Positions 51,153-62,900 of a stretch of 64,000 nucleotides of DNA are shown piece by piece. The first letter of the stretch is position 1. The number at the start of each line of letters is the position of its first letter. Under the pieces are notes generated by a model, which had not been told where the DNA came from, did not search any database, and saw only the letters and a list, made by a program, of their open reading frames with translations. A program made the position numbers and the translations under genes. Source of the DNA: Sympetrum striolatum (Eukaryota; Arthropoda; Insecta; Odonata; Libellulidae); the NCBI GenBank assembly GCA_947579665.1, contig CANPUZ010000060.1:522001-586000 (forward strand), read 5' to 3'.

Positions 51153-52399
51153 ACGAGTAAAATGTAGCTTGCATACTGCAAGCAGATCGACAACACTAAT
51201 TTTATATCGGCATCATGTCGGGACGGTCCTCAACAAAAAAAAGGAGTGAATATATTCTGAAAATTCGCTGCATTTTAATCATCTGGCATCGAACCCCGGT
51301 CTATCTGGTAAATTTACTATGCAGCACAACAGAAGATCACAATCTCTAACAATATGCGAAAATTTATGAAGAAATATTGGCTGCAACTGCCTCAAACGAC
51401 GTCCTACTTTTTACATATATTCCTTATGTGAGAAATTTTAATGTGCTCTGGCATCGAACCCAGGAACAACATTGTCGTATCTAATTTTTTTTCTTAAGCC
51501 GAGTCTTAATATATATCTTTTAGCAAAGCAAGAAATTCCTATTATTTCGATAAGTACAACAAAATAAATAATGAAAACTAACTCAATATATTATGAATGG
51601 GGTATATATATACCGTCTGGCTTCGAACCCGGGTCTTTCTGGTAATACTTTCTATGCAGCATTAAAGACGATCACCACCTTTAACCATGTGTGAAAATTC
51701 AAGCAAAAATATTGGGTACAACTGCTTCAAAGGACGTCCTACTTTTCCCTTATATTCCTTATGAGAGAAATTTTAATGTGCTCTGGCATCGAACCCAGGA
51801 ACAGTACGGTCTTATCTAATTTTTTTTCTAAAACCGTTTCTTACCATACATCTTCTAGCCAAGCACAAACTTCCTTTGATTTCGATAAATATATAAAAAA
51901 AATAGTGAAAAACTACCTCAATGTATTTTAAACGGCCGATGTTTGCATCGCCCTAGCATCGAACTCAGGAACTTCTCCTAGGTGATCATTTACGTTATCG
52001 ATAGATCCTGACTATATACATCGGCTCCTTGAGTTTAAATTCCCTACCTTATCCGGGAAGTATTTTTTAAAAATTCCTGAAAATCAACGCGATGCATTTA
52101 AACGGGAAAAATCGGGACTTTGGTGCCCTCTGGAATCGAACCCATGACACTGAGGTTCAAAATCACAATTTTCCTTGCGGTTACACTCTATGGCCAATAT
52201 GTCGTAAAAATTTCAAGCCGATGACGCTTGTAGTAGTAGTAGTAGTATTGTTAAAAGTGCTTCGACAGCTTAGGTCATTTCGCACATTGGCTCCCACCGG
52301 GAATCGAACCTGGAACCGCTTTCACCAAAGGCAAACGCGCTGTCCACATGACAATCCGGGAGCCATGACGCTTGTAGTTTAGGCTGTGAATTAGTATCC
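51153..52399 (+). repeat. Array unit U34 (class B, holds SINE)
   Basis: Close relative of U5 over most of its length. Longer than usual only because of the SINE insertion at 52234-52364 and its target duplication. Confidence 0.85.
52234..52364 (-). mobile_element. tRNA-derived SINE with 13-bp target duplication
   Basis: On the minus strand a tRNA-like head starts at 52364 with GGCTCCC and closes with GGGAGCCA about 75 nt later, a perfect 7-bp acceptor stem; within it are an A-box-like TTGTCATGTGG and the exact B-box GGTTCGATTCC. A short body and a (CTA)n tail follow. ATGACGCTTGTAG occurs on both sides (52221-52233 and 52365-52377), so this is a bona fide retroposed copy. The anticodon arm does not pair well, so it is not a functional tRNA gene. 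Confidence 0.9.
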
Positions 52400-52463
52400 T
52401 ATCTATATACCTATCTATATATAAATATGAATGAATCCGGAGAAGCATCTATATATAATAGAT

Positions 52464-53538
52464 ACGAGTAAAATGTTGCTTGCATACTGCAAGCAGATCG
52501 AAAACACTATTTTAATGTCGGCATCATATCGGGACGGCTATCAAAAGAAAAAATGGATTGAAATTTTTCTTAAAATTCACTGAAATTCCATTGTCTGCCA
52601 TCGAACCCGGGTCTTTACTGTTGAACTTACTATGCAGCACAATAGAACATCGCCATCTCTAACTATGTGTGAAAATTCAAGCAGAAATATTGGCTAAAAC
52701 TGCCTCAAAAGACGTTCTCATTTTCACGAATGTAAATGGCTCTCGGGACTCGAACCAAGGACGATCTTGGAAATTTAAAAAATGTTTCTGAAATTTATTA
52801 ATGATCTCAATCCATATGCCAAATTTCAAGTTTCTATATTATTGGGAAAGGTTTCAAAATAATTCCTAAAAATCGGATCAACTTCTGATTGCAGAGACAC
52901 CTGGTGTCGAACTCAGGACACATTGATAGCTATGAATGCATAGTTTGATTTTTTAAGACTGGTTCTTCTATCACGCTAAGTTTTAAGTCGATAGCATGCC
53001 GGGAAATACCTAAAATTTGTTTCCGTTATCTCCATTAGAAATGCATTGAGAAATGTAAATGGCGCCCTGGGATCGAACCAAGGACCATCAGGGAATAAAT
53101 AAAATTTGATTATGAAATATATTTATAATCTCCAACTCCATGCCGAATTTCAAGTTTCCATGCCATCGGGAAGGGGTCCAAAAAAAATCTTAAAAATCGC
53201 CACAATACATTTTAAACGGCCGATTTTTGCCTCGACCTAGCATCGAACCCTGGATATTTTCCGTAAAACTCATTTATGTTTTCGATAGATCATGACCATA
53301 TATAAAGGCTCCTAGATTTTCGATTCTCTACCTATCCATGAAGTATTTTTTTAAAATTCCCGAAAATCAAAGCAATGCATTTAAACGGGAAAAATCGAGA
53401 CTTTGGGGCCCTCTGGAATCGAACCCTTGACACTGAGGTGCCAAATCACAATTTTTCTGGCGGTTACACTCTATGGCCAATATGTCGTAAAAATTTGAAG
53501 TCAATGACGCTTGTGGTTTGGCCTGTGAGTTTGTATCC
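52464..53538 (+). repeat. Array unit U35 (class A)
   Basis: Six modules; third module reads GTGTCGAACTCAGG. The spacer motif that follows is flipped. Confidence 0.85.
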
Positions 53539-53597
53539 TCTCTCTATATATATATCTATTATATATAGATGCTTCTCCGGATTCATTCATATATCAT

Positions 53598-54672
53598 ACG
53601 AGTAAAATGTTGCTTGCATACTGCAAGCAGATCGACAACACTAAAATCATATCGGCATTATATCGGGGGGTCCTTAAAAGAAAAAAAAAGGATTTAATTT
53701 TTTCTTAAAATTCGCTGAAATTTCATCGTCTGGCATCGAACCCGGGACTTACTGGTAAACCTACTATGGAACACAATAGAAGATCACCATCTCTAACCAT
53801 GTGTGAAAATTCAAGCAGAAATATTGGCTACAACTGCCTCAAAAGACGATCTAATTTTCACGAATGTAAATGGCTCTCTGGATTCGCACCAAGGACGATC
53901 TTGGAAATCTAAAAAATGTTTCTGAAAGTTATGAACAATCTCTATCTATATGCCGAATTTGAAGTTTCTATATTATTGGGAAAGGTTTCAAAATAATTCC
54001 TAAAATTCGGATCAACTTCAGATTGCAGAGACACCTGGTGTCGAACCCAGGACACATTGATAGCTGTGAATGCATAGTTTGATTTGTTTAGACTGGTTCT
54101 TCCATCATGCTAAGTTTTAAGTCGATAGCATGCAGGGAAGTACCTAAAACTTGTTTCCGTTATCTCCATAAGAAATGCATTGAGGAATGTAAATGGCCCT
54201 CTGGGATCGAACCAAGGAACATCAGGGAAAACATAAAAATCAATTATGGAATATATTTATGATATCTAACCCCATACCGAATTTCAAGTTTCCATGCCAT
54301 CGGGAAAGGGTCCAAAAAAAATCTTAAAAATCGCCACAATACATTTTAAACGGCAGATTTTTGCATCGACCTAGCATCGAACCCAGGTTATTTTCCGTAA
54401 AACTCATTTATGTTTTCGATAGATCATGACCATATATAAAGGCTCCCTGAGTTTTGATTCTCTACCTATCCGGGAAGTATTTTTTTTTAATTCCCGAAAA
54501 TCAAAGCAATGCATTTAAACGGGAAAAATCGGGACTTTGGAGCCCCCTGGAATCGAACCCATGACACTGAGGATCAAAATCGCAATTTTTCTGGAGGTTA
54601 TACGTTATGGCCAATATGTCGTAAAAATTTCAGCTCAATCACTCTTGTGGTTTAGGCTGTGAGTTTGTATCC
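53598..54672 (+). repeat. Array unit U36 (class A)
   Basis: U16/U33 subfamily from about 54050 onward. Its second module reads GGATTCGCACCAAGG, a single-base loss of the B-box core. Confidence 0.85.
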
Positions 54673-54750
54673 TCTCTATATATATATATATATGGATACA
54701 TGAATGAATCCGGAGAAGCATCTATATATAATAGATATATATATATATAT

Positions 54751-55828
54751 ACGAGTAAAATGTTGCTTGCATACTGCAAGCAGATCGACAACACTATTTT
54801 CATGTCGGCATCATATCCGGACGGCCATCAAAAGAAAAAAAGAAAAGATTGAAATTTTTCTTAAAATTTGCCTAAATTCCATCGTCCGGCATCGAACCCG
54901 GGTCTTTACTGTGAACTTACTATGCAGCACAATAGAACATCACCATCTCTAGCGATGTGTGAAAATTCAAGCAGAAACATGGGCTACAACTGCCTCAAAA
55001 GACGTTCTAATTTTTACGAATTTAAATGGCTCTCTGGATTCGAACCAAGAACGATCTTGGAAATATAAAAAATGTTTCTGAAAGTTATTTATGATCTCTA
55101 TCTATATGCCGAATTTGAAGTTTCTATATTATTGGCAAAGGTTTCAAAATAATTCCTAAAAATCGGATTAACTTCTGATTGCAGAGACACCTGGTGTCGA
55201 ACCCAGGACTCTTTGATAGCTGTGAATGTACTGTTTGATTTGTATGGACTTGATCTTTGTACATGCAAAGTTTGAAGTTGATATCGTGCCGGGAAGTACC
55301 TAAAATTTGTTTCCGTTATCTCCGTAAGAAAAGCATTGGGAAGTGCAAATGGTCCTCTGGGATCGAACCAAGGACCATAAGCTAATATGTAAAATTCGAT
55401 TATGAAATAAATTCATGATATCTATCGACGTGCCGAGTTTCAATAATCCATGTTATCGGGAAAGGATCCAAAAAAAATCTTAAAAATCGCCGCAATGCAT
55501 TTTAAACGGCCGATTTTTGCCCCGGCCTAGCATCGAACCAAGGACAATATTCGAAGATATCTTTCCGATTTTCGTTGGCTATGCACGGCATTTAGCGGTC
55601 CCTCGAGTTTCAACTCTCTGCTTTTCCGGGAAGTGCCTCAAAAAAATTTTCGAAAATCCCCCCCATGTAATCTTATGGGGAAAATCGCGATTTTGGGGCC
55701 CTCTGGAATCGAACCCATGACACTGAGGTTCAAAATCGCAATTTTTCTGGAGGTTATACGTTATGGCCAATATGTCGTAAAAATTTCAAGCCATTGACGC
55801 TAGTGGTTTAGCCTGTGACTTTGTATCC
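54751..55828 (+). repeat. Array unit U37 (class A)
   Basis: Close to U13 over most of its length, then switches to a different last module near 55690 (GGGGCCCTCTGG instead of GGGGCCTTCTGG), suggesting gene conversion. Confidence 0.85.
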
Positions 55829-55917
55829 TCTCTATATATATATATATATATATGAATATATGATATATGAATGAATCCGGAGAAGCATCTATATATAATA
55901 GATATATATATATATAT

Positions 55918-56692
55918 ACGAGTAAAATGTAGCTTGCATACTGCAAGCAGATCGGCAATAATGATTTCATATTAACATCATATTGCGACGGTGCTCAAAA
56001 GAAAAAAAAGGATTGAAAATATTCTTAAAATTCGCTGCAATTTTATCGTCTTGCATCGAACCCGGGTCTTCCTGGTGAACTTACTATGCGGCACAACAGA
56101 AGATCACCATCTCTAACTATGTGTGACAATTAAAGCAGAAATATTGGCTAAAACTGCCTCAAACGACGTCCTACATTTCAGAAACTAATTTATAATCTCT
56201 AACTATGTGCCCAATTTCAAGTTTCTATATTGTTGAGAAGGGTTCAAAATAATTCTTAAAAAATTGGATCAGTTACTGATTGTAGAGACGCCTGGTGTCG
56301 AAACCAGGAAACATTGGTAGCTGTGATTGCACAGTTTGATTTTTAAGAACTTAATCTTATTTTATGCAAAGTTTGAAGTCGATATCATGCCGGAAAGTAC
56401 CTGAAATTTGTTTCCGTTATCTCCATAAGAAATGCATTGAGGAATGAAAATGTCCCTCTGGAATCGAACCAATGACCATCAGCGAATATAGAAAATTATA
56501 TTATAAATTATGCTCATGACTTCAAACTACACGCCGAATTTCAAGTTTCCATGCCATCGGGAAGGGGTCCAAAAAAAATCTTAAAAATTGCCACAATGCA
56601 TTTTAAACGGCCGATTTTTGCCTCGACCTAGCATCGAACCATGGACCATATTCGGCGATGTCTTTCTGATTTACGGCGGATTTGCACGGCCA
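55918..56692 (+). repeat. Array unit U38 (internally deleted, 3'-truncated)
   Basis: The second module is deleted around 56176 and the unit stops at 56692, directly before an inverted spacer motif. Confidence 0.8.
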
Positions 56693-56753
56693 TATCTATT
56701 ATATATAGACGCTTCTCCAGATTCATTCATCTATATAGATAGATAGATAGATA

Positions 56754-57671
56754 GGATACTAATTCACAGCCTAAACATCAAGCGTGATTGAAATGAAATT
56801 TTTACGGCGTATTGGCCATAACGTGTAACCACCAGAAAAAATGCGATTTTGAACCTCAGTGTCATGGGTTCGATTCCAGAGGGACCCAAAGTCCCGATTT
56901 TTCCCGTTTAAATGCATTGCTTTGATATTCGGGATTTTTCAAAAAATACTTCTGGGATAGGTAGAGAATCAAAACTCTAGGAGCCTATATATATGGACAT
57001 GATCTATCGAAAACATAAATGAGTTTTTCAAAAAATATCTTGGGTTCGATGCTAGGTCAAGGCAAAAATCGGCCGTTAAAAATGCATTGTGGTGATTTTT
57101 AAGATTTTTTTTGGACCCTTTCCCGATGGTATGGAAACTTGAAACTCGGCATTGAGTTGGAGATCATAAACAAATTTCATAATCAAATTTTTACATATTC
57201 GCTGATGGTTCTTGGTTCGATCCCAGAGAGCAATTTACATTCCTCAATGCATTTCTTATGGAGATAACAGAAAAAGATTTTAGGCACTTCCCAGCATGAT
57301 ATCAACTTCAAACTTTTTATGAAACGAGATCAAGTCCTAATTAGTCATACTGAGCATTCACAGCTACCAATATTTCCTGGGTTCGACACCAGGCGTCTCT
57401 ACAATCAGTAAATTATCCGATTTTAAAGAATTAATTTTAACCCCTTCCCAATAATATTAAAACATGAAAGTAGGCATATAGATAGAGAACATTGATTCAT
57501 TTGAGAAACATGTTTTAGATTTCCTAGATCGTCCTTGGTTCAAATCCAGAGAGCCATTTACATTATTGAAAAATAGAACGTCGTTTGAGGCAGTTGGAGC
57601 CAATATTTGTGCTTGAATTTTCACACATAGTAAGAGATGGTGATCTTCTGTTGTGCCGCATAGTAAGTTCA
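56754..57671 (-). repeat. Array unit U39 (head missing)
   Basis: Runs from the right end inward through five modules and stops at GCATAGTAAGTTC, where U40 begins in the other orientation. Confidence 0.8.
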
Positions 57672-58832
57672 AGGGAAATGTTAATGTGCACTGGCATCGA
57701 ACCCAGGAATAGTACCGTCTTCTGAAAACTGTTTTCTTAAACCAGTTTTAACCATACATCTTCCAGCAAAGCACGAACTTCCTATCATTTCGATAAGTGC
57801 ATCAAAAAAATAATGAAATACTAACCCTATATATTTTATACGGGAGACATATTTACTGCCCGGCATCAAACCCGGGTCTTTCTGGTGAAACTTCCTATGC
57901 AACATAATAGAAGATATTAATCTTTAACTATGTGCGAAAATTCAATCAGAAATATTGGCTGCAACTGCCTCAATCGAAGTCTTACTTTTCCCTTATATTC
58001 CTTATGAGAGAAAAGTTAATGTGCTCTGGCATCGAACCCAGGAATAGTACGGTTGTCTGAAACCTGTTTTCTGAAACCAGTTTCAACCATACATCTTCCA
58101 GCCAAGCACGAACTTCCTATCATTTCGATAAGTGCATCAAAAAAATAATGAAATACTAACCCTATGTATTTTAAACGGGAGACATATTTACCGCCCGGCA
58201 TAAACCCAGGTCTTTCTGGTGAAACTTCCTATGCAATATAATAGAAGATATTAATCTTTAACTATGTGCAAAAATTCAATCAGAAATATTGGCTGCAACT
58301 GCCTCAATCGAAGTCTTACTTTTCCCGTTTATTCCTTATGAGAGAAATGCTAATGTGCTCTGGCATCGAACCCAGGAATAGTACGGTCTTATGAAAATTT
58401 TTTTCTGAAACCAATTCTTACCTTACACTTTCCGGCTAAGCACGAACTTCCTAATATTTCGAGAAGTGCATCAAAAAAAATAATGAAAAACGCCCCCCAT
58501 GTATTTTAAAGGGCAGATCTTTGCATCGTCCTAGCATCGAATCCAGGATATTTTTTGTGAAAGTCGTTGATGTTTTCGAAAGTCCAAGACCATAAATATA
58601 GGCACCTTGAGTTTTATTTCTCTACCTATCCGGAAAGTATTTTTTAAAAATTCCCCAAATTCAAAGCAATGCATTTAAACGGAAAAAATCGGGACTTTGG
58701 GGCCCTCTGGAATCGAACCCATGACACTAAGGTTCAGAATCGCAATTTTTCTGGAGATTACACGTTATGGCCAATATGTCGTAAAAATTTCAAGTCAATT
58801 ACGCTTGTGGTTTAGCCTGTGAATTTGTATCC
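57672..58832 (+). repeat. Array unit U40 (class B, head missing)
   Basis: Seven modules from about 57693 to 58710, one degenerate (CCGGCATAAACCCAGG). Inverted join with U39 at 57671/57672. Confidence 0.8.
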
Positions 58833-58897
58833 TCGCTATATATATATATGGATACATGAATGAATCCGGAGAAGCATCTATATATAATAGATAGAGA

Positions 58898-59974
58898 GGA
58901 TACAAAGTCACAGGCCAAACCACTTGCGTCAATGGCTTGAAATTTTTACGACATATTGGCCATAACGTATAACCTCCAGAAAAATTGCGATTTTGAACCT
59001 CAGTGACATGGGTTCGATTCCAGAGGGCCCCAAAGTCCCGATTTTTCCCGTTTAAATGCATTGCCCTTATTTTCGGGAATTAAAAAAAATACTTTGCGGA
59101 TAGGTAGAGAATCAAAACTCAAGGAGCCTTTATATATGGTCATGATCTATCGAAAACATAAATGAGTTTTACGGAAAATAACCTGGGTTCGATACTAGGT
59201 CGATGCAAAAATCTGCCGTTTAAAATGCATTGTGGCGATTTTTAAGATTTTTTTTGGACCCTTTTCCGATGTCATAGAAACTTGAAATTCGGTATGAGGT
59301 TAGATACTATAAATATATATCATAATCGAATTTTACATATTCGCAGACGGTCCTTGGGTCGATCCCAGAGGGTAATTTATATTCCTCAATGCATTTCTTA
59401 CGGAGATAACGGAAACAAATTTTAGGTACTTCCCGGCATGCTATCGACTTGAAACTTAGCGTGATAGAAGAACCAGTCTTAACAAATCAAACTATGCATT
59501 CATAGCTATCAATGTGTCCTGGGTTCGACACCAGGTGTCTCTGCAATCAGAAGTTGATCCGATTTTTAGGAATTATTTTGAAAACTTTCCCAATAATATA
59601 TAAACTTGAAATTCGGCATATAGATAGAGATCATAGATTCATTTCATCAACATATTTTAGATTTCCTAAATATTCCTTGGTTTGAATCCAGAGAGCCATT
59701 TACATTCGTGAGAAGTAGAACGTAGTTTGAGGCAGTTGTAACCAATATTTTTAGTTGAATTTACACACACAGTCAGAGATGGTGATCTTCTATAGTGCTG
59801 CATAGTAAGATAACCAGTATGACCCCGGTTCGATGCCAGACGATGAAATTGCAGGGAATTATAAGAATTTTTTCAATCCTTTTTTTTTTTTCTTTTGATG
59901 ACCGTCCCGATTGTTGCCGATATAAAATTAGTATTGCCGATCTGCTTGCAGTATGCAAGCTACATTTTACTCGT
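58898..59974 (-). repeat. Array unit U41 (class A), right edge of array
   Basis: Last unit; intact terminal hairpin at 59944-59960 and ACTCGTA at the very edge. It faces a diverged copy of the same terminus in the next repeat family. Confidence 0.85.
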
Positions 59975-59975
59975 A

Positions 59976-62900
59976 TATACTAGTAAATGGGTGCTTGCAA
60001 ACTGCAAGCAAAGAAAATTATGAAGGGATATGTGTCTTTTTAATTATACTACTGTCTATCGTATACCTTATTTTCAAATATGAGATCGAGTTTCATCTAA
60101 AAATATAATAATTATTTCGAAAGCCTTTCACGTTTAATTGAGACGGGAGTTTTGCAGTGGAGACCTTAAAGAATACGCATACGTAAAATTAAATTAAAGA
60201 AATGCGCCAAACAAATGTAAGTAGTAATAAAAATTTTCGCAAGATTAAAAGGCGAGAAATCGATAGATGATTCGTTACCTGTATTACTCGGTTCAGTGCA
60301 AGGCATACTTCAATTGAATCCTATGTACATTAAATGGCGTCTAAAGCGGCACAATGAGCTCCGTTTCTAATTAAATAAACAAAAAAAAAATTAGGCAACG
60401 TAGTTGAATAATTTTGAAGAATGTAGAAAAAGAAGTTGAATTTAAAGCCCGTATGGAGATGTGGGGAAAATATTTTGCATACGATGATAAACGCAGAAAT
60501 TGTTTTTACTTACAAAAATTATCCAGCGAACACGTAGAACAACATAATCCGAAGGTCGTTCAAGGTTTTAGGACGTCCCCCTTTGGATTTAGAAGGCCTT
60601 CTACGCTTATTTGATACGGGAGATTTGGAGTTGATTCCTAATGAATGAGCATTCGTAAAATTAATTTAAGAAAATACGCCAATCAAAGCAAAGTTAGAAT
60701 AAAAATCTGCATAAGATAAAAATGCGGAAAATAAATAGACGATTACCTGTGAAGTATTTGGTTCAGTGCAAGACATAATGAAATTGAATCCTATGTTCAT
60801 TAAATGGCGTCTACCACGACAATGAGTTCCGTTTCTAATTATATAAACAAACAAATATGCTACAGGTAACGTATCTATGTAAATAATTTTGAAAAACGTA
60901 GAAAAAGAACTTAATTCTAAAGCCCGTTTGCAGAATATGAAAAAATAATTTGAGGTGAATACAATAGAAAAGAGTAAACATAGTAAGCATACATTTTTAA
61001 TCGCAGAAATTGTTTTACTTACGAAGAATCATCCAGCTAATACGTAGAAAAACGTAATCCAAAGTTCGTTCAAGGAAATCAGCGTATTTTATGAGTAGAT
61101 TTTTGTTGTTTATTTTGATGAAAGTTAAATGTTCTTGATGTATATTAATATTAAAAACAAAAGAATATTGAAAAATGTTTCAAAAACTTCATACTTTCAT
61201 CACGGCGTATGTTATTCGAACTGCAAACAAATTTGTATTCCACGTAAATAATGGTCGTAGCCAAAGTTTTGATCTTGGGAAGGGTGCAAATAAAAACAGT
61301 ATTAATTTGTATTTAATTTAAGATGTTGCCGACATGGCGAAATTGGGTGCAGGAAAAATAAAAATTCCTCTTTGAGGTATAATTTAGTTAAATACTCTCC
61401 ACTGTACAGACATTTTTCATGCTTATGTGAATGAAAACATTTGGTTCTTCATGGACATTTATCGTTTCCCCAGCAGTATCCCATATCATTACGTAAGGTT
61501 CTACGTATTAATTAAAAAAACAAAAATTTAACTTAATTTAAATTCTGTATGGATAAGATGACAGAATAAATATATGTTATTAAAATAGAAAAGACGATAC
61601 ATAATAGGCATACAATAAAAAGCACAATTTTCACACACGAAAGGCAATCCAACATATACGTATAATCTTAACATCGTTTAAGGATATAATTTTATTTCCT
61701 GTGTATATATTTGTTGTTCATTTAAATGAAAGTTACACTTTCTTGATATTCAATTATAATATGGTCCTTCAAGAAAGGCGGGCAGCAACGGGTTTGGCTG
61801 CCCGTCTTTTCGGTTACAATGTATCACAATGTATGTAGTATGAAATTGAGGCATACGTTACATATAGGTTCCGCTCCTAAAAGGAACATCATCTAAAGAA
61901 GCCACACTATGAGGTGGCACGGGAGACAGGAAGCAGGAGCTTATCTGTCGATCTTAAAAGAAACTAAGGGCAAAATACCAAACACACCGGGTGCGGTGAG
62001 AAAGTGGTCACTGTGATAGGACTCCAACACCAAGGTACGAATTCCGGCTAGCAAGATTTTTCTGGCTATAGAATGGTTGATTGTCTTTGTTAATAGTATT
62101 AGTTATTGAACTGGTGGTAATTGGGATCTTACTGCTTTCATTAGAGAAGTTATGACTATTGTTATTAATTATAACGCCATAAAGCAAGAATCGGAAACAG
62201 CCATGGCAAAGGAAATTTTTAGACATAATTTAGTATACGATAAATGCATTGGGTTAAGTGAGAATGAAGTGAAATACTACTATACTAAACTATAGCGATT
62301 TTGATGCTAATGATTCATATTGTTTGCAGTTATATTATTTCTAAATAATATCGTTAAAACTATTAATTTACATTAATATTCTGATAGTAATATTTTAGGA
62401 TGAGGTAAATTTCAGTTGTACTTACTTTTACTCAGGCATAGGTAGACTTGGTCCGGTATAATACGTACTTCATCAGTAATTAATGAGTAAATTTCATCGA
62501 AATTGCTTTCTTATCCCCCTTATATAGATTCAGTGTAGACTTTTCAATTTAATCCTCGAATAATCTCACTACTTACATGACTTTTCCGATTATCTTCGTT
62601 TATAAATGGTCTCGTATTCTCTACATAAACTTCTGTTATCACAGTATGTATTCCCGAATAATTCATTGACCGTGCAGATATTCGCTGTCCATTTTGATGA
62701 AAGTTTAATTTTTCAACCTTCAGTCATAACATATATGGATAGAAAATTTTTGTTAATTATACCACTGTCTATTGTATGCATAATTTTCAAATAAGTGAGA
62801 TCGAGATTCGCCAAATAATATGATAGTAAAATAATTATTTCTAAAGCCTTTCGCGTTTATGTGATACGGGAGTCTTTAATGAATACGCATTCGTAAAATT

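Larger units (their letters stand above)
13741..59981. repeat. 46-kb higher-order array of B-box/T-arm monomers (units U1-U41)
   Basis: Apart from two insertions, the whole interval is one complex repeat. A unit (about 1.1 kb) reads: ACGAGTAAAATG, hairpin GCTTGCA-TAC-TGCAAGC, about 45 bp ending ATCGGGACGG, an A-run of 7-13, then about six monomers, a block GTTTAGCCTGTGAATT, GTATCC, and a TA/GATA-rich spacer with TCCGGAGAAGC. The monomers are diverged from each other but share the order TTTCAAGTTT, ATCGGGAAAG, AAAAATC, AATGCATT, CTGG-ATCGAACC-AGGAC, so they derive from one ~150-176 bp ancestor. Each has a minus-sense GGTTCGANNCC. Units stand in blocks of both orientations (plus 13.8-24.3, minus 24.4-27.8, plus 27.9-32.3, minus 32.5-33.6, plus 33.6-38.5, minus 38.5-42.9, plus 42.9-45.1, minus 45.1-49.8, plus 49.8-56.7 kb, then mixed). 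It has features of a satellite and of a Helitron/HINE-like element with internal satellite monomers and GATA-like microsatellites; the latter is inference. Confidence 0.9.

Noticed and set aside
13741..59981. Recurring 60-136 aa ORFs in the array, such as those near 14550, 14666, 24495, 35540 and 57681
   Set aside because: They recur only because the DNA repeat recurs, occur on both strands in overlapping frames, differ in start and end between copies and show no recognisable domain.
13741..59981. CRISPR array
   Set aside because: Spacing is regular, but the shared element is a short degenerate T-arm motif and the intervening sequence is homologous, not unique spacers; the context is eukaryotic with no cas genes.
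13741..59981. Cluster of true tRNA genes
   Set aside because: Modules keep a T-arm-like hairpin but no acceptor, D or anticodon arms could be drawn.
13741..59981. Centromeric satellite with CENP-B boxes
   Set aside because: No CENP-B-box-like sequence was seen, and the pogo-related genes here are transposons; a centromere role cannot be judged from 46 kb alone.
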